From Micromonospora parathelypteridis (lineage in GTDB: Bacteria > Actinomycetota > Actinomycetes > Mycobacteriales > Micromonosporaceae), in assembly GCF_014201145.1 (NCBI RefSeq), contig NZ_JACHDP010000001.1, forward strand, positions 5,270,001 through 5,334,000: a stretch of 64,000 nucleotides of DNA, given 5' to 3'. The notes beneath the pieces were generated by a model. It saw only the letters and a list, made by a program, of their open reading frames with translations. It made no database searches and was not told the origin of the DNA. Of the stretch, positions 8,405-16,515 are shown piece by piece. The stretch's first letter is position 1. Each line of letters begins with the position of its first letter. Position numbers and translations under genes: made by a program.

Positions 8405-9675
8405 CCGTCGCGACGGCGCGTAACCCCGCATCCGCGCACCCGGAGCCGGCCGGTGTCGACAACCGGGTCGTCGTCGGTGGCACCGCGCTGACCTGGCGTT
8501 CGCTGCCGACGCCGACGCTGCCCGACCCCGCGGCGGTGCTCGCCCACTCCGCCGTGCACGCGCTCACCGCCGCTCGGCAGCACGCCGTGCACGGCACTGA
8601 GCTGCTGCTCAGCACCCCGAGTCGGGTCGACGCGGCGATGCGTACGGAGCTGCTGGAGGCCGGCTTCACCGTTGGCGTCCTGGACGACGACGGGGTGCAC
8701 CTGAGCGTCCCGGCCCGGCCGCGAGCCGCCGAGCCCGGCCGACTCTGGCTGCTGACCTCGGGCTCGACGGGGCGTCCCAAGCGGGTCGGGCACACCCTCG
8801 ACACGCTGACCACCGTGCGGGCCGAGCAGCCCGATCGGACCTGGCTCTGCCCGTACGCCCCCGGCACGTACGCCTGGTGGCAGGTGGTCACCCTGTCGCT
8901 GACCCAGCCCGGCCAGCACCTGGTGGTGGTCGAGCCGGACGAGCTGGACGACTGGCCCACGGTCGCGGCCGCGCACGGGGTCGACGCCGCGTCCGGCACC
9001 CCGACCTTCTGGCGCCGCACCCTCTACCGGGATGCCGCCGCGCTGGCCAAGGTGCCGTTGCGCCAGATCACCCTGGGCGGGGAGCCGGTGGACCAGGCGA
9101 TCCTGGACCAGCTGCGGGAGGTCTTCCCCACGGCCCGGATCTCCTGGATCTACGCCTCCTCCGAGGTGGGGGCGTCCATTGTGGTGCACGACGGGCGGGC
9201 CGGTTTCCCGGTCGACTGGCTGGACCGGGAAATACCTGGTCGGCCGACGCTCTCCGTACGCGACGACGAGCTGGTGATCACCTCCCCGTACCACGGCGCC
9301 GGGTTGGCCGGCCCGATCCGCACCGGGGACCGGGTCCAGGTGCTCGACGACCGGGTGCTGATCACCGGCCGACTGGACTCCGACGAGATCAACGTCGGCG
9401 GCAGCAAGGTCTCCGCCGGCGTGGTCCGCGGCGTGCTGACCGGGCATCCGGCGGTGGCCTGGGCCCGCGTGACCGGCCGACGCGCCCCGGTGCTCGGCCG
9501 GATGGTGGTCGCCGAGGTGGTCCTCACCCCCGCCGGTCCCGCCGACACCAGCGTGCCCGACGAGGGCGCGCTGGTCCGCTGGTGTGCCGACCAGCTTCCC
9601 GAGCACGCGGTGCCACGCCGGATCCGCGTACTGACCGAGATTCCCGTCAAGGAGACCCTGAAGAGCGATGTCTGA
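8401..9675 (+). CDS. AMP-forming acyl ligase (acyl-CoA synthetase family), probably loads the ACP
   Basis: A 424-residue adenylate-forming enzyme; its GTG overlaps the ACP stop codon (GTGA). It has the P-loop LLTSGSTGRPKRVG (residues 118-130), the mid-domain IYASSEVGA motif, the GRLDSDEINVGGSKVS hinge region, and a C-terminal PVKETLKSDV whose Lys421 fits the catalytic lysine of the mobile C-terminal domain. It is shorter than typical acyl-CoA synthetases (500-550), lacking much of the N-terminal subdomain. Translational coupling to an ACP suggests it adenylates a carboxylic acid and transfers it to that carrier. The substrate is unknown; with the SDR next to it, a short beta-keto or hydroxy acid is a reasonable guess. 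Confidence 0.85.
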   Translation: MTVATARNPASAHPEPAGVDNRVVVGGTALTWRSLPTPTLPDPAAVLAHSAVHALTAARQHAVHGTELLLSTPSRVDAAMRTELLEAGFTVGVLDDDGVHLSVPARPRAAEPGRLWLLTSGSTGRPKRVGHTLDTLTTVRAEQPDRTWLCPYAPGTYAWWQVVTLSLTQPGQHLVVVEPDELDDWPTVAAAHGVDAASGTPTFWRRTLYRDAAALAKVPLRQITLGGEPVDQAILDQLREVFPTARISWIYASSEVGASIVVHDGRAGFPVDWLDREIPGRPTLSVRDDELVITSPYHGAGLAGPIRTGDRVQVLDDRVLITGRLDSDEINVGGSKVSAGVVRGVLTGHPAVAWARVTGRRAPVLGRMVVAEVVLTPAGPADTSVPDEGALVRWCADQLPEHAVPRRIRVLTEIPVKETLKSDV

Positions 9676-10423
9676 CCCCGCCGACACCCAGCTCGTTCCG
9701 CCCAGCTCCGTGGTCCTCGTCTCCGGCGGCTCCCGGGGGCTGGGCCTGACCATCGTCAACGACCTGCTCGACGCGGGCGTACGGGTGGCTCCGTTCGCCC
9801 GTACCGTCACCCCGGAGCTGGAGAAGCTCGCCGCCGAGCACCCGGACCGGGTGCACGTCGGGTCGGTGGACGTCACCGACCTGCGCGCCGCGCAGAGCTT
9901 CGTCCGGGAGGTGGAGCAGCACCTCGGCCCGATCGACGGCATCGTCAACAACGCCGCCATGGGGCAGGACTCCCTGCACGCGCACACCGCCACCGACGAC
10001 ATCGCCCGGATCATCGAGACCAACCTGACCGCCCCGCTGCAGCTGACCCGGCTGGTGATCCGCCGGATGCTCGCCAAGGGGCTGCGCGGGCGGATCGTCA
10101 ACATCACCTCGATCTGCGGGCAGCGCGGTTTCCCGGGCCTGGTCGCGTACTCGGCCACCAAGGGCGGCATGGACGCCGCCACGCGTTCGCTCGCCCGGGA
10201 GTTGGGCGGCCGGATGCTGGTCAACTCGGTCGCGCCCGGCTTCTTCGCCTCGGAGATGTCCGCCGTGCTCGGCCCCACCCAGCTCGACCAGATCGTGCGC
10301 CGCACCCCGACCGGTCATCTGACCGAGCCGGCGGAGGTCGCGCCGGTGGTGCGGATGCTGCTGCTTCAGCACACCAACATCAACGGCCAGGTCATCGTGG
10401 TGGACGGTGCCGCCTCCATCTGA
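9668..10423 (+). CDS. SDR oxidoreductase, FabG-like
   Basis: A 251-residue classical short-chain dehydrogenase. The cofactor loop GGSRGLG is at residues 20-26, NNAAMG at 94-99, and the catalytic residues Ser148, Tyr161 and Lys165 (YSATK) are all present. It ends with the INGQVIVVDGA motif typical of FabG-like ketoreductases. It overlaps the ligase gene by 8 bp, so the proteins are made together. In this context it most likely reduces a 3-keto group on an ACP-bound acyl chain, or oxidises a hydroxyacyl, before transfer. Direct action on a sugar nucleotide is the alternative. Active-site residues are intact. Confidence 0.85.
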   Translation: MSDPADTQLVPPSSVVLVSGGSRGLGLTIVNDLLDAGVRVAPFARTVTPELEKLAAEHPDRVHVGSVDVTDLRAAQSFVREVEQHLGPIDGIVNNAAMGQDSLHAHTATDDIARIIETNLTAPLQLTRLVIRRMLAKGLRGRIVNITSICGQRGFPGLVAYSATKGGMDAATRSLARELGGRMLVNSVAPGFFASEMSAVLGPTQLDQIVRRTPTGHLTEPAEVAPVVRMLLLQHTNINGQVIVVDGAASI

Positions 10424-10874
10424 CCTGGACCGGCTGGTCCGGCCCCGTCCGGTGCCGGGGCTGCTCGCCGTCGCCGAACGGCACCTGCGTATCGGCGCCC
10501 CCGCCGACCTGACCGACGCGATGACCCGCAGTCACCTCGACGACGGGCGCTGCGTCGGCTGGTACGGCCCGCGGACGCCGGGGTGGCGGGTGGCCGTCGA
10601 CGCCGAACGCGCGGATGCCCCGGTGCCCCCGGCGTTGGCCCGTCGGTTCGGGGTGGAGGACTTCTGGGCGCGGTGGACCCGTGCGGAGTGCTGTTGCAAG
10701 CTGGCCGACGTCCCGGTGGCGGCATGGTGGCGTCGCCACGGTTTGAGTACGCCGGCCGACGGGTCGGCCGTCTGGCGCACCCTCTGGCTGGCCGACCTGG
10801 TGGTCACCGTCGGCTTCGTCCCGGCACCGGGCACCGTGCCGATGGCGCGGCTGAGTCACCAGGTGGCTGGGTAG
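10407..10874 (+). CDS. Short phosphopantetheinyl-transferase-like protein
   Basis: A 155-residue protein with a GTG start overlapping the SDR end by 17 bp. It contains WRVAVDAERA, like the metal-binding (V/I)G(V/I)D(I/V)E of Sfp-type phosphopantetheinyl transferases, and then DFWARWTRAECCCKLADVPV, like the W(x)xKEAxxK motif. In this motif the first lysine of KEA is Ala (RAE) but the glutamate and the last lysine remain. Sfp enzymes are about 220-240 residues, so the N-terminal half is reduced. Its place right after an ACP suggests it primes that ACP. Loss of the KEA lysine may mean reduced or changed activity. This assignment rests on two short motifs and context. Confidence 0.55.
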   Translation: MPPPSDLDRLVRPRPVPGLLAVAERHLRIGAPADLTDAMTRSHLDDGRCVGWYGPRTPGWRVAVDAERADAPVPPALARRFGVEDFWARWTRAECCCKLADVPVAAWWRRHGLSTPADGSAVWRTLWLADLVVTVGFVPAPGTVPMARLSHQVAG

Positions 10875-10913
10875 CACGACCTCTGACGAGCTCGGGTGGC
10901 CTGTCCAGTAGGT

Positions 10914-11066
10914 GCCTGTAGAGCTGCCCCCGATATGGGGCAGCCCTCGCGGTCGAACGTCCGCCCCGAACGTCCGACCGCGAGGGCTGCCCGGAACGTC
11001 CGCCCCGAACCCGTGCGCTCAGCGGTAGCGGGCTGCCCGCCCCATGTGCGGGGCAGCTCTACAGGC
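10914..11066. repeat. Nested inverted-repeat element with 17-bp ends (MITE-like or double terminator)
   Basis: A 153-bp element between converging genes. Its ends are a perfect 17-bp inverted repeat, GCCTGTAGAGCTGCCCC at 10914-10930 and its complement at 11050-11066. Inside is a second perfect inverted repeat with 18-bp arms (10938-10955 and 10975-10992), and a 17-bp direct repeat GAACGTCCGCCCCGAAC (10955-10971 and 10994-11010). Each end also forms its own GCTGCC hairpin. The compact nested layout is like a miniature transposable element, although no clear target duplication flanks it. It could also work as a two-way terminator. Confidence 0.6.
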
Positions 11067-11148
11067 GCTGGCCCACCCGACTTGCCCTACCGGGCTGGCT
11101 GGGGCGGGCCGATCGTGCCCGCTCGGCCAGCGCAGCCCGGGCTGCCGG

Positions 11149-12201
11149 TCAGATCAGGTCCCAGCTGAGGGGGGTCCCGCGCGGGACGTCGGTGGCGAAG
11201 GTGCGGCCCAGCACCCGGTCGATCTCCACGGGCGGCAGGCCGCCGGCGGGCCGGATCGACCGCACGTTCTGCGCTGTCACCGGGTCACCGGCGCGGACGT
11301 CCTCGACCACGAAGAGGGAACGGCGGAACCGCAGCCCCTCCTGCTCGGCCGGGGTCGGGCCGATCGCGGTGCCACCGAGCGCCGCGTACGCGCGACCGGA
11401 CTCGGCGACCAGGGCCGCGAGCTCGGCCGGGTTCAGGGAGAAGTCCGAGTCGACACCGCCGTCGGCCCGGTCCAGGGTGACGTGCTTCTCGATGAAGCAG
11501 GCGCCGAGCGCCACCGAGGCGACCGCCACCCCGATGCCGGGCGTGTGGTCGGAGAGCCCGACCGGCACGTCGAACGCGCCGGCCAGCACCGGAAGCCGGC
11601 GCAGGTTGCTGTCGGCCGGCGGAGCCGGGTAGGACGCGGTGCAGGCCAGCAGGACGATGCCCGCCGCGCCTCCGTCACGGGCGGTGCGCACCGCGGCGTC
11701 GATCTCGGCGACCGTCGCCATCCCCGTGGAGATCACCATCGGCTTGCCGGTGCTGGCCACGAGCCGGATCAGCGGCAGGTCGACCAGCTCCGAAGAGGCG
11801 ATCTTGTACGCGGGCGCGTCCAGCGACTCCAGCAGCTCCACGGCGGTGGCGTCGAACGGCGACGAGAAGACGGTCAGGCCACGTTCGCGGGCCCGCTCGA
11901 AGATCGGGGCGTGCCACTCGTACGGGGTGTGCGCGCGCTCGTAGAGGCGGTACAGGTTCTCCCCGCCCCACAGCTCGTGCCCGCTGGAGATCCGGAACGC
12001 CGGGGTGTCGACGTCGATCGTGATGGTGTCCGGCCGGTACGTCTGGAGCTTCAGCGCGTGCGCACCGCTCTCGGCCACCGCGTCGACGATGGCCAGCGCC
12101 CGGTTCAGATCGCCGTTGTGGTTGCCGGACATCTCGGCGACCACGAACGGTCGCTCCCCGGCACCGACCACGTGCGGTCCGATCTTGATTGTCGCCGTCA
12201 T
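11149..12201 (-). CDS. pseI: PseI-type pseudaminic acid synthase (NeuB family)
   Basis: A 350-residue NeuB-family aldol-type synthase. It opens with PFVVAEMSGNHNGDLNRALAIVDA, the metal- and PEP-binding region of NeuB/PseI/LegI enzymes, and has LKLQTYRPDTIT, YKIASSELVDLPLI, STGMATVAEI, CTASYPAP and FIEKHVTLDRADGGVDSDFSL, all core barrel motifs. The last 60 residues (RSLFVVEDVRAGDPVTAQNVRSIRPAGG) are the antifreeze-like SAF domain that caps the active site. It condenses the free 2,4-diacetamido-trideoxy-altrose with PEP to pseudaminic acid. A stem-loop at 12289-12315 separates it from the upstream GT2 gene, so it probably has its own promoter in 12202-12288. Confidence 0.92.
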   Translation of the reverse strand: MTATIKIGPHVVGAGERPFVVAEMSGNHNGDLNRALAIVDAVAESGAHALKLQTYRPDTITIDVDTPAFRISSGHELWGGENLYRLYERAHTPYEWHAPIFERARERGLTVFSSPFDATAVELLESLDAPAYKIASSELVDLPLIRLVASTGKPMVISTGMATVAEIDAAVRTARDGGAAGIVLLACTASYPAPPADSNLRRLPVLAGAFDVPVGLSDHTPGIGVAVASVALGACFIEKHVTLDRADGGVDSDFSLNPAELAALVAESGRAYAALGGTAIGPTPAEQEGLRFRRSLFVVEDVRAGDPVTAQNVRSIRPAGGLPPVEIDRVLGRTFATDVPRGTPLSWDLI

Positions 12202-12288
12202 TCCGACCTCTGCTCAGGTACGCCCGCACCGGGGTGCGGTGGTGCTGTCGTCGTCCACCCGGCGGGCGGACGACCTGGAAAACCAGGG

Positions 12289-12315
12289 CGCCGGGAGCCG
12301 ACCCGGCTCCCGGCG
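12289..12315 (-). terminator. Stem-loop between GT2 gene and pseI
   Basis: Perfect 12-bp arms CGCCGGGAGCCG (12289-12300) and CGGCTCCCGGCG (12304-12315) with a 3-base loop. It lies 20 bp beyond the stop of the leftward GT2 gene and before the pseI start, so it should end the GT2 transcript. Confidence 0.7.
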
Positions 12316-12334
12316 TGGTGTGCGGTGGGGGCGG

Positions 12335-13501
12335 TCACTGCAGGCGGCCCCCGGCCAGCGCGTCGCGCCGCTCGGTCGTGGCGAGCCCGTCGTCCCGCAT
12401 CGTCGCGGCGCCCGCCCCTCGGCCCGGGTCCTCGTCGGCGTTGACCGGGGCGGTGCCGGCGCCAACCGCTGGGCCGCTCCGACGGAGCCGACCAGCGACC
12501 CGGTGCGCCTGGCGCAACGCCGAGTACGCCAGCCAGTCACCGCGCCCGACGAGGCGGTGCTTGAGCCCGGTCACGCCCGAGGGCAGCGGGTAGCCGCCGG
12601 TGGGCAGGTACCGACGGTAGTGCTCGGCGGCCCGGTGGAAGAAGTCCCGCCGCAGGTGCGGGTGCAGCCGGTCGTCGTTGCCGACGACCACCAGGTAGTG
12701 GCTGATCATCAGCTGGAACAGCTCGGCCTGCAACCCCTCGTCCGGGTGCTTGCGCTCGACCCAGTCCAACAGCCGCTCGTACTGGTCGAACGCGTCGAAG
12801 TGCCGGCCGCTGCGGGTGGAGGTGATCGCGCCCTGCCGACCCTGCCGGTACAGGTAGCAGACCCGGTCCAGCACGGAGATCTTCTCCGCACCGATCAGCA
12901 GCGGATGGCTGAACGGGATGTCCTCGTACCAGCCGGGGAAGAAGCACAGCTCCAGTTCGTCCAGGAAGTCCCGGCGGACCACCTTGTTCCAGGCGGTGTG
13001 CTGTACCCGCAGTAGCTGCGGTTGGTCGTCCAGGCGGGTCACGGCGGGAATTCCGCGCAGCAGGTGACTGCTGGCGTCGACCTCCCGCCGGCCGTCCTCG
13101 TGCACCCGCAGGTGGTCCAGCATCAGCACGTCGGGCTGGTGCTGGCGCAGCCGGTCCAGCACCGCGGGGATCGTGCCCGGCGGCAACCAGTCGTCGCTGT
13201 CGATGAACCAGACGTACCGGCCGGTGGCCACGTCGAGCCCGGCGTTGCGGGCCAGCCCCAGGCCCACGTTGCTGCTCAGGTGCACGACGCGCACACCGTC
13301 ACGGCCGGCGGCGTACGAGCGGAGCATGTCCCCGCAGCCGTCCGGGGAGGCGTCGTCGACGGCGATCAACTCAACCGGTTCCGACTCGCCCACCGGGACG
13401 TCGGCCCGGATCGACTCGAGGCACTGGTACAGGTACGCCTCGACGCCGTACACGGGCACGACGATGCTCAGCAGCGGTGCGTGCGTCGGCTCATTGACCA
13501 C
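12335..13501 (-). CDS. Family 2 glycosyltransferase
   Basis: A 388-residue GT-A enzyme. The N-terminus LSIVVPVYGVEAYLYQCLESI, the VELIAVDDASPDGC segment and the metal-binding RYVWFIDSDDWLPPG motif are those of GT2 inverting transferases of the capsule/teichoic type. A QHTAWNKVVRRDFL strand and WYEDIPFSHPLL (acidic ED pair) give the acceptor side. I start it at GTG 13499-13501 (protein VVNEPTHAPLLSIVV), with an AAGGTGG site 6 bases upstream; a GTG at 13546 adds 15 residues unlike the family. The C-terminal 60 residues are low-complexity. It is divergent from the acyltransferase gene. It probably builds the wall glycan or teichoic polymer of this locus. Confidence 0.82.
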   Translation of the reverse strand: MVNEPTHAPLLSIVVPVYGVEAYLYQCLESIRADVPVGESEPVELIAVDDASPDGCGDMLRSYAAGRDGVRVVHLSSNVGLGLARNAGLDVATGRYVWFIDSDDWLPPGTIPAVLDRLRQHQPDVLMLDHLRVHEDGRREVDASSHLLRGIPAVTRLDDQPQLLRVQHTAWNKVVRRDFLDELELCFFPGWYEDIPFSHPLLIGAEKISVLDRVCYLYRQGRQGAITSTRSGRHFDAFDQYERLLDWVERKHPDEGLQAELFQLMISHYLVVVGNDDRLHPHLRRDFFHRAAEHYRRYLPTGGYPLPSGVTGLKHRLVGRGDWLAYSALRQAHRVAGRLRRSGPAVGAGTAPVNADEDPGRGAGAATMRDDGLATTERRDALAGGRLQ

Positions 13502-13812
13502 GCCCGCCACCTTTGACGACCCGGGTGGCCGGCCCCGGAACCTCACGTGGCCGCTGATGGTGAAGTCTCTGAACTCCCGCCCAGCAGAAGGTTAACGCCG
13601 TTCGCCGGGCGGTTCTCGGACCCGGGAGACGGTGGCCTGCCCGTCCGGCAATCGGCCGGTGGGACGCGTCCGGTTCACCCGGGAGTGACCCGGTAGGGTG
13701 CCCCGGGTGCGGCCCTGCCGGGCCGTCGCGGGCGTCGCCGTCGCGCCGTCCGTCGCCGCGCCGAGGAGGATACGGACGTGCTGGTGACCCTGCCGAGCTT
13801 CGGAGGCCCGGC
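13502..13812. promoter_or_regulatory. Divergent intergenic region, GT2 gene and acyltransferase gene
   Basis: About 310 bp with no supported gene. It includes a GTTAAC palindrome at 13591-13596 (leftward reading GCGTTAACCTTC), about 90 bp ahead of the GT2 start. No clear -10/-35 pair stands out. Confidence 0.35.
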
Positions 13813-15060
13813 ATGACGAGCGCCGCAGCGGTGTCAACGGCCCGGCCCGCCCCCGCACCAGCCCGCCTGCCCTCGCTGACCGGGCTGCGGTGGATCGCCG
13901 CGTTGCTGGTCTTCGGCTTCCACGCGGGCACCATGCGGATCATCGCCGAGCCGGACTACAAGGCCGTGGTCGACGCGCTGTTCACCCTCGGCCTGTCCGG
14001 GGTGCAGTTCTTCTTCATCCTCAGCGGGTTCGTGCTGGTCTGGTCGGCCCGCGCGGGTGACTCCCGGCGCGTCTTCTGGCGGCGTCGGGTTGCCAAGATC
14101 TACCCGAACCATCTGGTGCTGTGGGGGGCGGCGCTGCTGGTCGCCTGGTGGTTCGCCGACCCGATCCTGCCAACGGTCGCGCTGGAGAACCTGCTGCTGT
14201 TGCAGGCCTGGGATCCCCGGCCGGGCTGGTTCTACAGCATCAACACCGTGAGCTGGTCGCTCTCCTGCGAGTTCTTCTTCTACCTGTGTCTGCCGCTGGC
14301 GTTGCCGCTGCTGCGTCGGGCCCGGCCGAAGCTGCTCTGGGTGCTGATCGTCGCGCTGCCGCTGCTGATCCTCGCGCTCTGGCCGGCCCAGCAGTTGGTG
14401 CCGGAGGTGAGCCGGTGGTGGTTCACCCAGATCTTCCCGCCCGTACGGTCGCTGGAGTTCTGGTTGGGCGCGGTGGCGGCCGAGCTGATGCGCCGTGGCC
14501 TCTGGCGTGGTCCGGGGCTGACGGCGGCCAGCCTCATCTTCGTGGGCACGTGGGTGGCCGCCGCGGAGTGGATCCGTGCCGAGCTGTGGACCACTCTGCT
14601 CGCGGTCGCGTACCTGCTGGTGATCGCCGCCGCCGCGGACGCCGACGTGCGGGGTAAGCGCTCGCCGTGGCGGTCCCGGCCGTTGGTCTGGCTCGGTGAG
14701 GTGTCCTTCGCCTTCTACCTGGTCCACGTGCTGGTGATGACGAGCGTGCTGCGCCTCAGCGGTGACTGGGGGACCGGCTTCGAGGGCTGGCGCGGCCCGG
14801 CCGCGGTGCTCGGTTTCCTGCTGGTGAACCTGGTCCTCGCCGGGTTGCTGCACCGCTTCGTCGAGACCCCGCTGATGCGCCGACTCGCGCCGCGTCGTCC
14901 GGCCCGGCCGCCCGTCCCCGAGCAACGCGCGCCCGGAAACCAGGCCGCCGGCGACGACGTCCACCAGACCGAGGGCGTCGGGACGCGAGCCGAGGCCGGC
15001 GACGCCGCCGGCGGGGCCGACCAGGCCGACAGCCGATCAACGTACGTCGACTCGCGCTGA
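13813..15060 (+). CDS. Acyltransferase-3 family membrane O-acyltransferase (OafA/YrhL-like)
   Basis: A 415-residue protein with about ten membrane helices. It has the family opening LPSLTGLRWIAALLVFGFHAG, where Arg26 and His37 correspond to the conserved Arg and catalytic His, followed by SGVQFFFILSGFVLVWSAR and FWRRRVAKIYPNHLVLW. Near the end is WLGEVSFAFYLVHVLV, then LHRFVETPLMRRL, also standard. The final 50 residues are hydrophilic. Such enzymes O-acylate extracytoplasmic sugars or polymers. In a pseudaminic acid/teichoic locus it likely acetylates the wall polymer. It is divergent from a GT2 gene. Confidence 0.85.
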   Translation: MTSAAAVSTARPAPAPARLPSLTGLRWIAALLVFGFHAGTMRIIAEPDYKAVVDALFTLGLSGVQFFFILSGFVLVWSARAGDSRRVFWRRRVAKIYPNHLVLWGAALLVAWWFADPILPTVALENLLLLQAWDPRPGWFYSINTVSWSLSCEFFFYLCLPLALPLLRRARPKLLWVLIVALPLLILALWPAQQLVPEVSRWWFTQIFPPVRSLEFWLGAVAAELMRRGLWRGPGLTAASLIFVGTWVAAAEWIRAELWTTLLAVAYLLVIAAAADADVRGKRSPWRSRPLVWLGEVSFAFYLVHVLVMTSVLRLSGDWGTGFEGWRGPAAVLGFLLVNLVLAGLLHRFVETPLMRRLAPRRPARPPVPEQRAPGNQAAGDDVHQTEGVGTRAEAGDAAGGADQADSRSTYVDSR

Positions 15061-15152
15061 CACCGTCCACCCTGGTCAGCAGGGTCGGCGCGGCGTGCGC
15101 CGACACGCCCGTGGCCGGTGCGCCCGGGTCGGCGCGGCGGTAGCGTGGGGAC

Positions 15153-15611
15153 GTGCTTCCCGTCGCGCTCACCTGTCCGCTGTGGTGGGTGGCGCGCTGG
15201 GCAACGCGGGTGCTGACCAGCCTCGCCGTGCTGGCGGCCCTGGCGCTTGGCGCGGGCCCGGCCTCGGCCGCTGTGCCCAGCCCGAGCGCCGTGCCAACCT
15301 CGAGCGCCGTGTCAGCACCGAGCGCCCTGTCAGCACCGAGCGCCGTGCCGTCGTCGTTCGTGCCCGGGTCGCTGGTGGCGTCCTGCCGGCCGGCCTCGCC
15401 AGAGGGTGCCGTGCACCCGGCCCAGGCGGTCCGCGTGGGGGTCGTCGAGGAGTCCTCCCCGGCAGGGTCGGTCGGCTCGAAGCCGGCGCCGCCCGCAGGC
15501 GTGGGCGCCGCCGCGACCGACGTGCTGCCGGTGTGCGCGGCCGGGGCCGACCGGCTGCCTCTCGTCGACGGTCCGCGCGGCTGGGCTCCCCGGGGCCCAC
15601 CCGGGCGCTGA
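15153..15611 (+). CDS. Small secreted/membrane-anchored low-complexity protein, hypothetical
   Basis: A 152-residue reading with a GTG start. The N-terminus (WWVARWATRVLTSLAVLAALALGAGPASAAV) looks like a Sec signal peptide with an ASA cleavage site. After it comes a short repeat of Ser-Ala-Pro-Ser-Ala-type units (residues about 42-66), encoded by a near-perfect tandem DNA repeat around 15288-15354. The rest is Pro/Ala/Gly-rich with three scattered cysteines. I recognise no family. It could be a spurious reading in GC-rich DNA; the well-formed signal peptide is the main reason to keep it. Confidence 0.4.
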   Translation: MLPVALTCPLWWVARWATRVLTSLAVLAALALGAGPASAAVPSPSAVPTSSAVSAPSALSAPSAVPSSFVPGSLVASCRPASPEGAVHPAQAVRVGVVEESSPAGSVGSKPAPPAGVGAAATDVLPVCAAGADRLPLVDGPRGWAPRGPPGR

Positions 15612-15744
15612 GTCACCGGGACGCACTGTCCCGTCGCCGCGCCTGTCGACCCACCAGCTCCGCACCCCGCCGATCCGTGGCCCGCCGTGGCCAACCGGCC
15701 GGCGGGGCTCCCCATCGCTTTGCTCTCTCCCCGAGGTGCCGACC

Positions 15745-16515
15745 ATGGAGACCATCGTCTTCTACCAGTTCGTGACCGAGGTGCCGCAGGCCGCTGCCAT
15801 CTGGTCGACCCTGTTCCTGCTGGCAATGGGCGTGCTCGCCGTGCTGGTCGCCCGCCCCGAGCGGGAACGGCCGACGGACGATCCGCTCCCGGCCGCGCCG
15901 ACCGCCCGCGAGGTGGCCGCAGCCGAGGCCATCGACCTGCGCCGGTACGCCGAGGAGGTGACCGTCGCCGCGGCTGGCGCGGCCAGGACGGCACGGCGGC
16001 GACGCGATGCCTGGCTCACCGCTCAGGAGCAGCTGGAGAAGGCCTGGGCGGGGTACGACGAGGCGGACACCGCCGCCCACCGTTTCGCGGGGTCGGCGGC
16101 GCTGCCCACCCCGCACACACCCCGGACCCCCGCCGAGTACGCATCCCGGGAGCGCTACCTGCACCGCGCGGCGACGGCGGCGTACTGGCGAGGCGACCTG
16201 ACCATGGCGCAGCTCGGTGACGTGTTCTCCCACCGGCACGGCTGGGATCCCCGACGGCACCCGGTCGAGCAGGAGGCGCTGCTCAGCCGGACGATCCGGG
16301 ACGCGAGGCTGGCCGACTACCAGGCTGCCGCCACCGAGGAGCGGGCCGCCTGGCGGGACGCGGAACTGGCCGCCGAGTCGGCGCGCACCCTCGCCGAGGA
16401 GGCGTACGCGGCAGCGGCCCGGTTGCGGCCGAGCCGGGCACCCGCCCAACGGGCGGCGAGCAGGGCGTTCCGTCCCGCCCTCGTGACACGGTGGCGCCCC
16501 GCTCGCGCGGGTTGA
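15745..16515 (+). CDS. Conserved-looking single-pass membrane protein of unknown function
   Basis: A 256-residue protein. The ATG at 15745 has a GAGG site 8 bases upstream; a GTG at 15736 is an alternative. Residues about 15-38 (AAAIWSTLFLLAMGVLAVLVA) form one membrane helix, followed by a mostly helical, charged cytoplasmic region rich in Ala, Arg and Glu, with long stretches that could form coiled coil (about 55-110 and 190-235). The middle has RYLHRAATAAYWRGDLTMAQLGDVFSHRHGWDPRRHP. I cannot name a family. It precedes the c-di-AMP riboswitch region and is probably its own transcription unit. Confidence 0.65.
   Translation: METIVFYQFVTEVPQAAAIWSTLFLLAMGVLAVLVARPERERPTDDPLPAAPTAREVAAAEAIDLRRYAEEVTVAAAGAARTARRRRDAWLTAQEQLEKAWAGYDEADTAAHRFAGSAALPTPHTPRTPAEYASRERYLHRAATAAYWRGDLTMAQLGDVFSHRHGWDPRRHPVEQEALLSRTIRDARLADYQAAATEERAAWRDAELAAESARTLAEEAYAAAARLRPSRAPAQRAASRAFRPALVTRWRPARAG

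Noticed and set aside
15288..15354. Short tandem repeat as a CRISPR-like array
   Set aside because: Units are contiguous, in frame, about 24 bp or less and without unique spacers; it encodes a Ser/Ala/Pro repeat in a putative secreted protein.
14756..15994. A 412-codon leftward frame
   Set aside because: Crosses three rightward genes, is Arg/Gly/Pro-rich and has no recognisable motif.
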